Shown here one piece after another: positions 10,401 through 20,479 of a DNA stretch of 64,000 nt; positions within the stretch are counted from its first letter, which is position 1, and each line of letters begins with the position of its first letter. The stretch is from positions 7,688,001-7,752,000 of the forward strand of contig JAGPXD010000002.1 of NCBI GenBank assembly GCA_020746995.1. The letters are read 5' to 3'. Source of the DNA: Plectosphaerella cucumerina (lineage: Eukaryota; Ascomycota; Sordariomycetes; Glomerellales; Plectosphaerellaceae). The position numbers were made by a program, and so were the translations under genes. The notes beneath the pieces are model-generated. The model had not been told where the DNA came from and searched no databases. It saw only the letters and a list, made by a program, of their open reading frames with translations.

Positions 10401-12095
10401 GAAGGCGAACGAGGCCACCAGATTATCCACGACCTCGGCGAGTTGGGGGCTTATGGGCTGAGACTCGGTTGCGTCTTTGGCGAGTGAGGCCAGGACGTCG
10501 GTCCGCATGATTTGCGAGATGGCAGGTATGAATTGGAGGGTGCGGCGGCAGACTTCGGCCAGCATGGCCAGGTTCTCCGGCTCGTCGCTGACATTCGCGT
10601 TGGCTCCCTGAGATGGGGCGTCGTGCAGGACGGCATCGTGCTGCTCTTTGATCTTCTCAAGCAGCTGCTCCTTGGACGACCACGCGTTGCCGAGGCGGAG
10701 AAGCAGCGAAACCTGCCGACTAAAGATGTACGACCTGAAGTCGAAGACGGAGACATTGTTGGCCACGATCATGTCCCGGTAGAGTTTGCGTGACGAGGAG
10801 ATGGGGATGTCGTCGGCAGAGATAATATTGCTGCTTGGTTTCGACTGGAGGTCCACGGCCTCTTCGTCGTCGTCACCGCCGCCAGTCCCGGTCATGGTGG
10901 ATAGGGCGTACTCGGCTCGCGCTTTGATTTCCTCGGTGTAGCTGAGCAAGGCGCCGCCGTGCCTCTCGGGTTCTCCAGACACCACCTGCTCGTGCAGGAC
11001 CGTGTCCAGCCCGACGCTCAGCTCGTCGTACCCGACGAGGGCATCCTCGACAAGTCCCACACTCTCGAAGCCCCGCGCCAACCCTTCCTTCAGAATGAAG
11101 AAGGTGCAAAAGTTCCAGCCAGGCAAGGCTCGCTGGGTGTCCTTTTCGCGAATGTCGTCCTCGTACTGCGTGACCCGCATGTCGAACGAGGCCAGGATCA
11201 GGCTCCGGAGCTTGGCTATGAGCTCGCCCCATGCGTTCTCCGCATCCTTTTCCGTCTCTGAATAGCCTGTCGGCGTCGCAGGCACAACCCGGGGGAGCAT
11301 GTCGTAGGGCACATCGTTGATGCCGATGCGGATCTGGGCCACCCTGTCCACGGTGCCCTTTCCGCTGACGTTGAAGTCGGCGCGCAGCTTCTCCAGCAGC
11401 GTGGATGAGCCGGTGCGCCACCTAGAAGCCGCGGCCTTCTCGCCTGAAGCACCCTCCGCCGCCTTTCCAACCACCCGGGGCTGAGTGGCCGCGACGGTGT
11501 TGGGGACGACCACGTGGACGATGAGCCATTCAAATGCATCGTGGTTTTCCTGTGTATTGGTCTTGCGGGTGCTCGGCGGGGTATTCTCTTTGATCCATTC
11601 TCGGATCTCTGCCCTTGTCGTCGACTTGTACGTGTCGTTGTCGTCGCATCGCACGAACAGCACCTTGAGGTAGGGCGTCCGTCTTAGGCCGGGTATTTGG
11701 TGTCTTCGTTCCTTGGTCGCGTGCGCGGCCGTCGGTGTGTCGATGTTGTCGGTCGAGGCGCTGTGACGGCCGATCTGCTGCGTCTGAAACCCGTCGTCGT
11801 GCGTGCTCGCGCTGACCGACCTTCTGAGGTTCCCCGGCGTCGGCCTAGGCGTCGCGACGCCAGCATTCACGAGCTCTACCCAGAGAACATCGATAGACCG
11901 AAGTGGTCCCGAGTGGGATTGCCAGTGGAGGTTTCGGAGAGGCAGTCGGGGGCTCAGGCCAGGGCTGATGAGCTTGTAGACATCGTGAGGATCGAAGTAC
12001 TCGACTGTGGACACGTTAGCTGGGTGCTGCCGAGGACCAGGCGCATGGAGAGGCTGACCGGTGACTTTGGAGGTCGAGAAGGGTTGTTCCATCAT
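7447..12095 (-). CDS. TRS130: TRAPP II complex subunit Trs130 / TRAPPC10
   Basis: Large subunit specific to the TRAPP II tethering complex, which acts with Rab11/Ypt31 at the late Golgi. Exons on the minus strand are 12095-12059, 12004-9195 and 9147-7447, giving about 1515 residues from the first of two adjacent ATGs (1514 from the second, at 12092). The first intron, 54 nt at 12058-12005, has a GCTAAC branch site and no stop in frame, so it can easily be misread as coding. Removing it gives SKVT-VEYFDPHDVYKL, the N-terminal phrase I recall for the family. The second intron (9194-9148) ends in CATAG after a GCTAAT branch site. Recognisable blocks include LRNLHWQSH, SRQVSLLLRLGNAWSS in the middle and a C-terminal beta-sandwich region. 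It is divergent from MRI1, with 340 bp between the start codons. Confidence 0.93.
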
Positions 12096-12435
12096 GTGTA
12101 TCGTATCATCATGGCCGCATAAACAATTGCAATTTGGCAGGTCGGCAAGCCGTCGTCGAATTGTTTGATGGAGGAGCTCATTGCATGGGAGCTCCAGGTC
12201 CCCTCGGGCTGACCGACCTCCTGGCAACCCCGGTCGCATTCCCAGCTGGCGGCGGCCTGCGGGTCAGGCGGTGAAACCCCTGTGTGTCCTAAGGTAGTGG
12301 GGCACCAGGCTGCTGGTGTGGTGTGTGCTCCTTGCGTCAGAGGAGGGGTGTAACGACGGCAGAAATATTTGGAGGGGCAAACTTGACATTCGAATGACAA
12401 CCTGACAACTTCATATCCGCCTCGAACCTCGCGCC
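12096..12435. promoter_or_regulatory. divergent promoter region of TRS130 and MRI1
   Basis: Only 340 bp separate the two start codons, so both genes must be driven from this segment. I see no obvious TATA box for either gene, consistent with constitutive housekeeping expression. Confidence 0.6.
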
Positions 12436-13599
12436 ATGTCTGCCCTTCAGGCTGTCAAGTACTCCCGCGGGAGCCTCGAGGTCCTCGACCAGCTCCGTCT
12501 TCCCCACGAGTTCCACTATGATCGCGTCTCGACCAGCGAAGAGGGCTTCGACTGTATCCGGTCGATGAGGGTTCGCGGCGCACCAGCCATCGCCATCGTT
12601 GCCAGTCTCGCACATGCTGTCGAGCTCCATGATGGCAGCTGCAAGGCAACCTCCTCGGAGGACGTTGTCGCGTACATTCACTCGCGCCTCGACTATCTCA
12701 AGGACAGCAGGCCGACGGCGGTGGATCTGACCAATGCCATCAACCAGCTCAAGGCCAAGACGAGGTCTGTTGCCGACCAGGGTCGCGACATCATTATCCA
12801 AACCTACATCGAGGAGGCTGAAAGCATCCTCCAGAAGGACCTCCAGACAAACCTGAGCATTGGAGACCATGGAGCGGAATGGCTGGTCAAGACGGCGAAT
12901 GCCGCCCCTGACGCTCAGATCTCGGTTCTGACGCACTGCAACACGGGATCACTGGCTACGTCTGGCCACGGAACCGCCCTCGGCATCATCAGGACCCTGC
13001 AATCGAAGGGTCTCCTCAAGCACGCCTACTGCACCGAGACACGCCCGTACAACCAGGGAAGCCGTCTCACGGCTTTTGAGCTGGTCTACGAGAAGATCCC
13101 GAGCACGCTCATCACCGATTCCATGGCGGCGGCGCTCTTCGCCCTGAAGAAGGATGCGATGAACATTTCCGCAGTCATTGTCGGCGCGGACCGCGTGGTG
13201 AGGAACGGCGACACCGCCAACAAGATTGGTACCTACCAGCTGGCCGTGCTCGCAAAGTTCCACGGCGTCAAGTTCATCGTCGCGGCCCCGACGACCAGCA
13301 TCGACCTGGTGACCTTGACGGGAGACGCCATCGACATTGAGCAGCGAAAGAAGGAGGAGCTGACACAAATCTCGGGTGCCGTGGTCCGTCCGGACGGCAC
13401 CGTCGACGTGTCCAGCACCGTCCGCGTGGCCACTGCTGACCAGAATGTTGGCGTCTGGAACCCTGCGTTTGATGTTACGCCGCATAGCCTCATCGACACC
13501 GTCGTGACCGAGCTCGGCGCTGTGGAAAAGGGTGAGGATGGCAAGTTTGACTTTAGCAAGATCATGTCGGAGAGGTGGGCGCAGGTCGTGGGACGGTAG
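12436..13599 (+). CDS. MRI1: methylthioribose-1-phosphate isomerase
   Basis: Intronless gene for a 387-residue cytosolic enzyme of the methionine salvage pathway. It isomerises 5-methylthioribose-1-phosphate to 5-methylthioribulose-1-phosphate. It belongs to the eIF2B alpha/beta/delta-like fold. Family signatures are MRVRGAPAIAI near residue 36, HCNTGSLATSGHGTALG near 162 (carrying the catalytic cysteine) and GADRVVRNGDTANKIGTY near 245 (carrying the catalytic aspartate). These distinguish it from the regulatory eIF2B subunits, which lack the Cys/Asp pair. Length and termini match fungal Mri1. The start at 12436 has a C at -3 (GCGCCATGTC), but the N-terminal SALQAVKYSRGSLEVLDQL is conserved. 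Confidence 0.96.
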   Translation: MSALQAVKYSRGSLEVLDQLRLPHEFHYDRVSTSEEGFDCIRSMRVRGAPAIAIVASLAHAVELHDGSCKATSSEDVVAYIHSRLDYLKDSRPTAVDLTNAINQLKAKTRSVADQGRDIIIQTYIEEAESILQKDLQTNLSIGDHGAEWLVKTANAAPDAQISVLTHCNTGSLATSGHGTALGIIRTLQSKGLLKHAYCTETRPYNQGSRLTAFELVYEKIPSTLITDSMAAALFALKKDAMNISAVIVGADRVVRNGDTANKIGTYQLAVLAKFHGVKFIVAAPTTSIDLVTLTGDAIDIEQRKKEELTQISGAVVRPDGTVDVSSTVRVATADQNVGVWNPAFDVTPHSLIDTVVTELGAVEKGEDGKFDFSKIMSERWAQVVGR

Positions 13600-13727
13600 C
13601 AGTAGGTGTCAGGAATGCATCTAGTTTCAAGTGCCGGCGTATATTCTGCCTCTTTGGTGACCTTAATATGTGTTCCTGATCGGCCAGGACGCGTCTTATC
13701 CAACCCGAAGCGTACTGCGCGGCTAGA

Positions 13728-15023
13728 TCAAGAAGACTCGCTCAGCGCGTGGAGAATCAGCTTTTCGAACCCCTTGACGGCGACCTCCAAGTCCGCCACC
13801 GTCAAATTCTCGTGGTCACCGTGCGCCACCAGAATACTGCCCGGTCCGTAGAGATACCGGACATGGTCGCCCTTGAGGTTCGGAATGTCCGTTCCATAGT
13901 TCATCACAGCTGTCTCGAAGCCTATTCCCGCGTCAGCATGATCCACATTGGCGCCCTGAATAAACCTACCTTCAACATCGCAGTTGGCCTCCACGACGCC
14001 GTAGCCGTGCGAGCACTCCAGGCTAAAGGCCTCCTCGTCGATCTCGTTGAGGATGGCCTCGATCCTTCCCTTGACAATCTCGCCACCCTTGTCTTCGGGT
14101 CCAATGGCGACTCTCGCGGCGATTTTGGTAATCGCGTGGTCGGGAATGACATTTGCTGCGACGCCGCCATCGAAGCGTCCAATGTTGAACGTGGTGTTCC
14201 CGAACCGCTCATCGCTGCCGAGGTCCGTCTCGAGGATCTTGTAGAACGCGCGCACCAACAGCTCGTTGGCCGACTTTCCCAGCCACGGGTAACCCGAGTG
14301 TCCGGCAACTCCCCGGGCGGTCAGGTCGCAGAAAACGCCGCCTTTGTGACCACAGGCCAGCTTGTTCTCGGTTGGCTCGCCAAAGATGACAGCGTCGATC
14401 CGAGGACGAGGGTCGAGCTCCGCGATCGAGTCCGAGAAAGCGCGCATGCCATCTCCCCACCTCTCCTCCCCGACGACGAACAAAAGGAGGACATCATTGT
14501 CGTCGATGGCACCCGACGCGATGAGGTTCTCGTGCGCCTGGATTTGCGCCGCGACACTGGCCTTGGCATCGACGCTTCCACGGCCCCAGATCAGCGTGTC
14601 TTCCGTCACGGGCCCCTTTTCGATGCCGTAGGGGATATGCGGCGGGACAACGTCGATGTGAGAGGAGACAACAACGTGAGCGGCAAGGTCTCGCACTGGG
14701 CCCTTCGACGCCAGGACGTTGAAGCGCGGCGCACCGTCGGCCGCGTCATCCCGGGGAGGTACAAACTGAGGAACGGCGGTGTAACCGCGCTGGTTCAGAT
14801 AGTCGACAAGAAACTTTCCAACGTCCGCTTCAGTTCCGGTGACGGACGCGATTTCGACCAGCGAGCGATGAAGCGAGAGCAAGCTATCACGCCAAGCCGG
14901 GACGTCCGAGCTGCCTGCAGATGTCGACTGGTATCCGGACGAGAGCGGCTGCTGCACATCATCCTGCGCGGCGCCCGCCAGCCGGGTCAACAAAGTTGCC
15001 CCGAAGAGCTTGGAGAAGTGCAT
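13728..15023 (-). CDS. secreted or vacuolar M20-family metallopeptidase (ArgE/DapE-like)
   Basis: Two exons on the minus strand, 15023-13970 and 13921-13728, encode 415 residues. The 48-nt intron is stop-free and in frame, but it has a GTAGGT donor, a GCTGAC branch site and an ATAG acceptor. Removing it restores the family phrase CDVEGFETAVMNYGTD. The N terminus MHFSKLFGATLLTRLAGAAQ looks like a signal peptide. Metal and catalytic motifs of the M20 di-zinc fold are visible: SSHIDVVP (His), GRGSVDAKA (bridging Asp), GEERWGDG (general base Glu) and the C-terminal HGDHENL (His). The dimerisation domain lies between. Fungal relatives are annotated as acetylornithine deacetylase-like or carboxypeptidase; substrate is uncertain. 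An upstream in-frame extension to 15125 lacks an ATG-based signal sequence and was not used. Confidence 0.88.
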   Translation of the reverse strand: MHFSKLFGATLLTRLAGAAQDDVQQPLSSGYQSTSAGSSDVPAWRDSLLSLHRSLVEIASVTGTEADVGKFLVDYLNQRGYTAVPQFVPPRDDAADGAPRFNVLASKGPVRDLAAHVVVSSHIDVVPPHIPYGIEKGPVTEDTLIWGRGSVDAKASVAAQIQAHENLIASGAIDDNDVLLLFVVGEERWGDGMRAFSDSIAELDPRPRIDAVIFGEPTENKLACGHKGGVFCDLTARGVAGHSGYPWLGKSANELLVRAFYKILETDLGSDERFGNTTFNIGRFDGGVAANVIPDHAITKIAARVAIGPEDKGGEIVKGRIEAILNEIDEEAFSLECSHGYGVVEANCDVEGRFIQGANVDHADAGIGFETAVMNYGTDIPNLKGDHVRYLYGPGSILVAHGDHENLTVADLEVAVKGFEKLILHALSESS

Positions 15024-15244
15024 GGTGATCTTGGAGGGGTAGGTATGGTCTGGTGAAGCTTGATGAGCTCCGAGACATAGGCCAATGGTTCGCGGAGCTC
15101 TCATTGCCTTTGAGAAGCACGTCACTACGGCAACTTATCGATAAGCCGAGCCCGATCGGCAGCTGCACGTGCGCCTCCCGACCAGGGACAATTCGTCTTG
15201 CGCATCCTCAACCACCAACCGAGCCGAACGCCCCGAGAAGCACA
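15024..15244. promoter_or_regulatory. divergent promoter region of M20 peptidase and COX23
   Basis: These 221 bp separate the two start codons and must contain both promoters. No TATA box is evident. Confidence 0.55.
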
Positions 15245-15670
15245 ATGTCCACGACAAATTCGACAGTAGCCGGTGACGGCAAGGACCCCTGGACAGAAGA
15301 GACGAAGGAGAAGTTTGAAAAGTGCAGCCAACGCGCCGACGCAGCTGGCCAGTGCTGACGAGTCCCAGCAAGAGCAAGAGTCTCTACTTCGATCCGTGCC
15401 AGGAAGCCGCCGCAAAGAGCATCAAATGCCTGAATCGAAACGGCGGAGATCGCTCGATGTGTGGCGACTACTTCCAGTAAGCACGAGACAAGATGTCTAC
15501 GGATGGCGAGCATCAGCCGGCTAACGTCTTCGACTCCAGAGCGTACCGGGACTGCAAGCAAGCATGGGTATGGCCCGAACCACCCCAACAGCCGACGACA
15601 GCCTGACTGATCCGTTTAGCTTGATCGACGAAAGGAGGAGAGAAAGAAGGCCGGGCACACACTGTGGTGA
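15245..15670 (+). CDS. COX23: mitochondrial intermembrane-space twin CX9C protein Cox23
   Basis: Small protein of 87 residues in four exons: 15245-15321, 15369-15476, 15540-15567 and 15620-15670. The introns are 47, 63 and 52 nt, with GCTGAC, GCTAAC and CTGAC branch sites. It has the twin CX9C motif: CQEAAAKSIKC and CGDYFQAYRDC each have exactly nine residues between cysteines. The surrounding phrases (YFDPCQEAA, CLNRNGGDRSMCGDYFQAYRDCKQAW) are those of Cox23, needed for cytochrome c oxidase assembly and imported by the Mia40 relay. The gene is too fragmented to appear as one open frame: the second CX9C is split by the second intron inside the Gln codon. The first donor (AA|GTGCAG) is weak, so a few N-terminal residues around that junction may be off. 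Confidence 0.9.
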
Positions 15671-16217
15671 ACACGAGAGCGGCGCGGTCAAGACGGTGCA
15701 GCTGGCTTGGGAAGCCTTGGGTTCACAGGATACCAGGAAGAGTCGGCTTGAAGATGCCAGTTTCGGCGTGGAAGCCATGGACATATCTGTACGAACAAGT
15801 GTAGTAGAAGACAGCCAATACGGTCCACGAATGATGACTTTTTGTACATTGCTGCGCAGGGCAACTGGCTCAGCCTCTGTCTGTACCGACATTTGCTCCG
15901 CAGAAGTCAATTATGGAGTTTTTAAATTTGAACCTGTTACAGCATGGGTACTCTAACAATCATAGAAGTTTGTCTTTCTGGTTGACCTGGGACTTCCAGA
16001 CGAATCCATGAATGTTGGTGACACCAGAGCTCATCGTGACAGCTGTGAGACTGGACGCCCCGCCACAGCCTCCCGTGTGGATCAGCCGCCAGCAGACGGC
16101 CCCGGGCCAATTACAGAGGAGTCGCAAACAGCCCGCCCACGGACATTTTCGTGCCCCTCCAAGACTTCCATCCTGCCCCAAGGAACCTCGACCTGATGCC
16201 CCGCCAAAACCGTCGAG
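15671..16217. other. intergenic between COX23 and MDM20
   Basis: Contains the COX23 3' region and the MDM20 promoter. Short open frames exist on both strands but none is recognisable. No TATA box is seen near the MDM20 start. Confidence 0.5.
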
Positions 16218-19200
16218 ATGTCCTGGATTCGGCCGCGACTCAAAAGGGGTGTTGATCTGCAGTTGCAGACAGCCTTCGACGACGGACAGTGGGCGTCCGT
16301 CATTCGGCTTGCCGAGAAGCGCTTCCGGACCTTCAACGATCCCTACTTTGAGGTCAGCCACACACGTGCACCATGTCTCCATGTCACCATGTCGCGCTTG
16401 ACTGACGCGCCCTCAGGTGGTCAAGATATGCGCAGAGAGCCAGCTCGAGGGCCCTATTGAGAAGTCGGCCGCCCTCATCGCTCTTCAGAAGTTCGTCAAG
16501 GAAGGGACCGTCATCAAGGATGTGGACGCCATCGATCTGTTGGAATGGGCTGTCGGTGATGCCCAGGACGAGCGGGAGTTCCCCCTCACCTTTGGCCCTC
16601 TGAAGACCAGGTTCGTCAAGGCGAGTCCCAAGGACAGGGTTGGGGGCGTGAGGTGCCTTGAGTCTTGCCTCCTCCACTGGGATCTTGTCAGCGCGCAGCA
16701 GGTGAGAGCACCTCCAGCAAAGGTCCTTCGCCGCCACTGACCCTCGCAGATTGCCGCCATCCTTGACAGGTCGTTCCCCCAGGAGCGGGTCTACTTCTTC
16801 TGGAACGTGGTCATCACGTACATGCTCTCGGTATGGCCCCATTGCCTCCTCACATCGTTGCTTCTGGCTAACGGTGTTTGCAGACGAGCGACCAATGCCC
16901 TGCCGACAAGCGAAAGCTATACGGTACCTTGGCGTTGAAGCAAATGCAGCGTGCATCCCAGGCGTCCGCGACCAGCAGCGGCGGCGAGTCGGACAGGTCC
17001 GTCAGAACCGAGGAGGAGGTCCTCCTTCTGTACCGCATCCTCGAAACAAACGGGTCCAGCGAAGAGTGGCAGGCCGCCCTCGCACACCCGCAGCTGGGAC
17101 CAGTGCAGCAATTCCATCGCGGCCGCAAAGACCTCTTTCTCCGGGCTCTGGAGGTGTGCGAAGCCAGAGGGGAGTGGCAGACAGCTTACAGGCTCTGCAA
17201 AGAGTGCCTCCTCATCGCGGAGGAGGGCGAGTCAAAGGCAAACATGCTTGCCTGCGACTGGGTCGTGTGGGATCATTTCCTCCGAGCTGCCAGCCATATC
17301 CTGCCGCCTAACCCTAGGTAAGTCTCCTGTCTACTGAAGCATCCCTCCCCGCTAACAGCCGCAGCGTCATCGACGAGGTTGCCGGAGTACTTGCTGCCTT
17401 CTCCGCGGCTGCCGGGCATCGGCCAATCTACCTCCGCAACATCCTACTCGCCCGGGTGGCCTCGGCATTCCGACTTGGAGGCCCTGAGAACCGCATCGAG
17501 GAGCTCCAGCAGTACATTGAGAACCAATGCTCGTCGCCGGCCTGTTTCGAAGACATCAAGGGCTTTGTGGAGCTGCTGGACCCTGTTGAAATGAAGCAAC
17601 TTGCTCATGAATACGTTCCTGCCCTGGCTAAACGGCAAACGGAGCCACTGCGTACCGCCGTCGTCAAGGTCCTGGCGTATCAGCTGCAGTACCTTGTCCT
17701 GACGGTACCGGGTCTCGTCGTTCAGCAGCCAGCTGCCGCCCCCGAATGGAAATGCAGCATCACCGGCACCACTAGCAAGTCTCCCACCTGCCCGGAAAGG
17801 TTCCAGCAATTGGCACAGTCTGGTGCTGCGCTGTACCAAGCTCTGATCGAATCCGTCGGCAACACTGACGGACACGATCCCGACTGCGTGCCTGAGCTGG
17901 CGATACTGACGGCCACGGCTCTCGTGAAAGTCAGCGGCTTTGACGGGACTACCGCCGGCGGCCACACACCCCCTCTGCATTCCGCGAACCCTGCCAGGCT
18001 CTTCCAGGCGGCCCTCATTCTAGAAAATCAACTCAGCCGGACACCCAAGCACACAAGAGTCACCCTGCTTCTCGTGCGCATCTACATTGTCATCGGATGC
18101 GTCTCCAGAGCGGGGGAGCTGTGGGAGACAATGGACGTCAAGAGGACAATCATTGACTCGCTGAGCCCTTACTTCCTCGACCGGCTTGCCACGATTTCTC
18201 CGTCGGCTGTTGTCCCGACACCTTCGCGCCCGGAGAAGAGCCTCACGTATCCGCTCAGGGCCTACTACGCGCACTCGCTCCGGATGCGGATGCCTAGACG
18301 GCTGGCAGACGCATTTGAGTCGGAGAGCCTCGTGAGCATCCTGGATATACCCGACTTCATGGAGAAGCTCAGGGCGAGCTGTACCCTCGTCATGGGACAC
18401 ATTGAGGAGCTTCGAGCGTTGCGAGCGCTAGGCCAGCGCTCAACTCCCCCTTCCAATGAGCCTCTGCTGAGTACTGCTGACCGCCCCATTCCTTACTGGC
18501 GTGACTAACGAAGACCAGGTGACATCTCGACAGAAACGCAGCTAAGCGAGTGTATCGACTACGGCTCGGTGCCTCGCCTGGACGTCAGCACTGCCCGCCC
18601 CATCTATGACCTGTTGCGGATCGGGCCCGGTCCATCGGTCAGTACAGTCGCGCCCCTGAAGTGAGGAAGCAACTGACTCTCCGCAGAATGCCCGCTCCCA
18701 GCTGAGCATCATCTCCGAGAGGTTCTTCGAGGTGCTTTCGTACAAACAACCCACAAACATCAAGGCGGCGAACCCGCTGCAGGCTGCGAGCGTGGACCAC
18801 ATTGTCGTTCTTGAAACTCTCCAGCAACTGGGCGACTCCCTGACGAAATTCCTGCACAAGGCGCATCAAAAGCTCACAGCTCAGGAATCATCGTTTTACG
18901 AATTGATAGGGCTCCTGACGAGCATAATCCCTCTCCTGACATCGCCCCAGGGGCCCGCCCCTACGGCGGGTGTCGCGCGAGAAGTGGTCAACGCCATTAC
19001 TTGCTCTCTGGACGGCATGGGGCTGTCAGCCCTGAGCTTGCCAGACACACCCACCCAACCGCTCCCCGTACTAATGCTGGGCTCGCTCCACGGCCTCTCC
19101 CACCTCCGCGACGCAGCGGCGGCGGTGAAGCTGACAACGGCATACCTCACCTCGTTCAACGACCTCCAGCGGTCTCGCGACCGGTCTGGCCAGTCTTGCT

Positions 19201-19469
19201 TCGGAAACCATGTGCTTGCGGATGTGAAGAAGCTAGAGGCCGCGGCTGCTAAGACCTTTAGCGATGGCAAGGCGCGTGTTGCACTTTTGCGAAAGGAGGT
19301 GAACACCTCGTGGGAATCCCGCATCCGTGGCTGGGCTCTCGACGGCTCAGACGAGCTCACTTCGAGCCTGAAAGCCGCCGTCGGGGGAGCCGCTGAGAGA
19401 TGGACTAAAACGGTTGCGGACAGCTACCAGACCAACGTCAAGGGTTGGGAGCTGGTCAGGTGGGAATAG
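16218..19469 (+). CDS. MDM20: NatB N-terminal acetyltransferase auxiliary subunit (Mdm20 / NAA25)
   Basis: Seven exons (16218-16352, 16417-16701, 16750-16830, 16884-17317, 17365-18470, 18519-18637 and 18687-19469) join in continuous frame to a 980-residue protein. This is the ribosome-anchoring, non-catalytic subunit of NatB. With Naa20 it acetylates nascent proteins starting Met-Asp, Met-Glu, Met-Asn or Met-Gln. It is an alpha-helical TPR-like repeat protein. Recognisable parts are the N-terminal helices (DDGQWASVIRLAEKR), the middle (AGHRPIYLRNILLARV) and the NatB_MDM20 core (LLVRIYIVIGCVSRAGELW then VKRTIIDSLSPYFLDRL). All introns are 47-64 nt with clear branch sites such as GCTAAC. Length fits fungal orthologues (about 950-1000). 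It ends 75 bp from the convergent ILM1 gene, so the 3' UTRs probably overlap. Confidence 0.92.
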
Positions 19470-19544
19470 CCAGTCCATCTCCCCGACGGGATCGTCCCGA
19501 ATAGACCGAGGCAATACTGGCCATGTCCCCGGCAGTGTGATGTC

Positions 19545-20180
19545 TTACTCCTTCTGGACAGGCTTGTTGTCCTTGAGGCTCTTCTTCACCAGTTCTGGTC
19601 GCTCCTCCCTTAGCGTGATCCAGATCCAGAACCAAGTCACCATCTCGACAAAGGCAAAGGCGAAGAAGACGTCGTTGCTGATGCCGTCGTGACCACGCGC
19701 CGAGAAGCCCTTGTTCGCGCCGTGGGCATTGGAGCCAAACACCGCACAGTACACGACGGCGGACAGGGCGAGGAAGAGGCGGATGGGAGCTAGACTGGTA
19801 TCAGCAGGGATCTTGATGTGCAGTCATAGAGGCCGACGAACCCTGTGTTCCCCAGTGGTAGAGCAGACTAATTTCCTCCGGCATGCTCAGCGACATGAGG
19901 TCTGTGACGCCGACGAAGACGAGGACGAAGGCCGCGAACGAAAGAGGGGCCGACTGGTTTTCGAAAGCTCGGGCATGTGGCTGGAAACAGGCAACGGTTA
20001 GCAGCTGCCTCTTGTGTCCAGTGTGGTCGCCGGGGTACTTACAATGCCCATGGAGGATCCCAAGATCCATACCAAGCCTTGATCGGCGATGGTGATGGGG
20101 TTCGTCAGGAAGAAGAACGCGACGGTAAGATGGAAAAGACATATAGAAGAGATGATCGTGCTTGCGGAAATGAGAGCCAT
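19545..20180 (-). CDS. ILM1: ER membrane protein Ilm1
   Basis: Three exons on the minus strand (20180-20043, 19980-19842 and 19789-19545) encode 173 residues. The family was named for increased loss of mitochondrial DNA in yeast mutants; the protein is an ER membrane protein of unclear biochemical role. Four hydrophobic segments are visible: residues about 5-25, 55-75, 95-115 and 135-155. Conserved phrases are the N-terminal MALISASTIISSI, the phrase MPEEISLLYHWGTQ spanning the second hydrophobic block, and EMVTWFWIWITLREERPE near the C terminus. A basic C-terminal tail (KKSLKDNK) follows. The start at 20180 gives the conserved N terminus; longer upstream frames lack it. Confidence 0.9.
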
Positions 20181-20479
20181 CTTTGGAGCAGTTCGATCGA
20201 GTCTTGTCGGCAAAAGCAGAGTGTCGGTAGTGGGAGCTTAACAGCAGCGGTTTCAGTCTTTGTGGGTGTTCGGAGGCAGGTGGTGTTGCGGACGGCAATG
20301 TCGGTCGACTCCCAGGCCTTGACGTGAGTGCAGCTCCTTATCGTACCTAGCACGCCGCCTTATCTTAGCGCATCTTCGCCCGCGACCTCACAGTTGGATG
20401 CTCACTGCAACACCAGCTCGAGGTACCTAGCTGATGAGAGGAGAACAACTCGAAATACACTCGCATCGGTACTCTCGCC
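20181..20479. promoter_or_regulatory. divergent promoter region of ILM1 and CDC43
   Basis: These 299 bp separate divergent start codons and must hold both promoters. A GAGGTACCTAGCTGATGAG motif near 20418 is of the TACCTAG type often found in Sordariomycete intergenic DNA. Confidence 0.5.

Noticed and set aside
4516..12095. secondary-metabolite or pectin-degradation gene cluster around the pectate lyase
   Set aside because: Neighbours are TRS130 and MRI1, both housekeeping; no PKS, NRPS, transporter or further pectinase is nearby.
13749..15056. 435-codon plus-strand frame over the M20 peptidase
   Set aside because: Antisense shadow of a well-supported gene; no recognisable protein.
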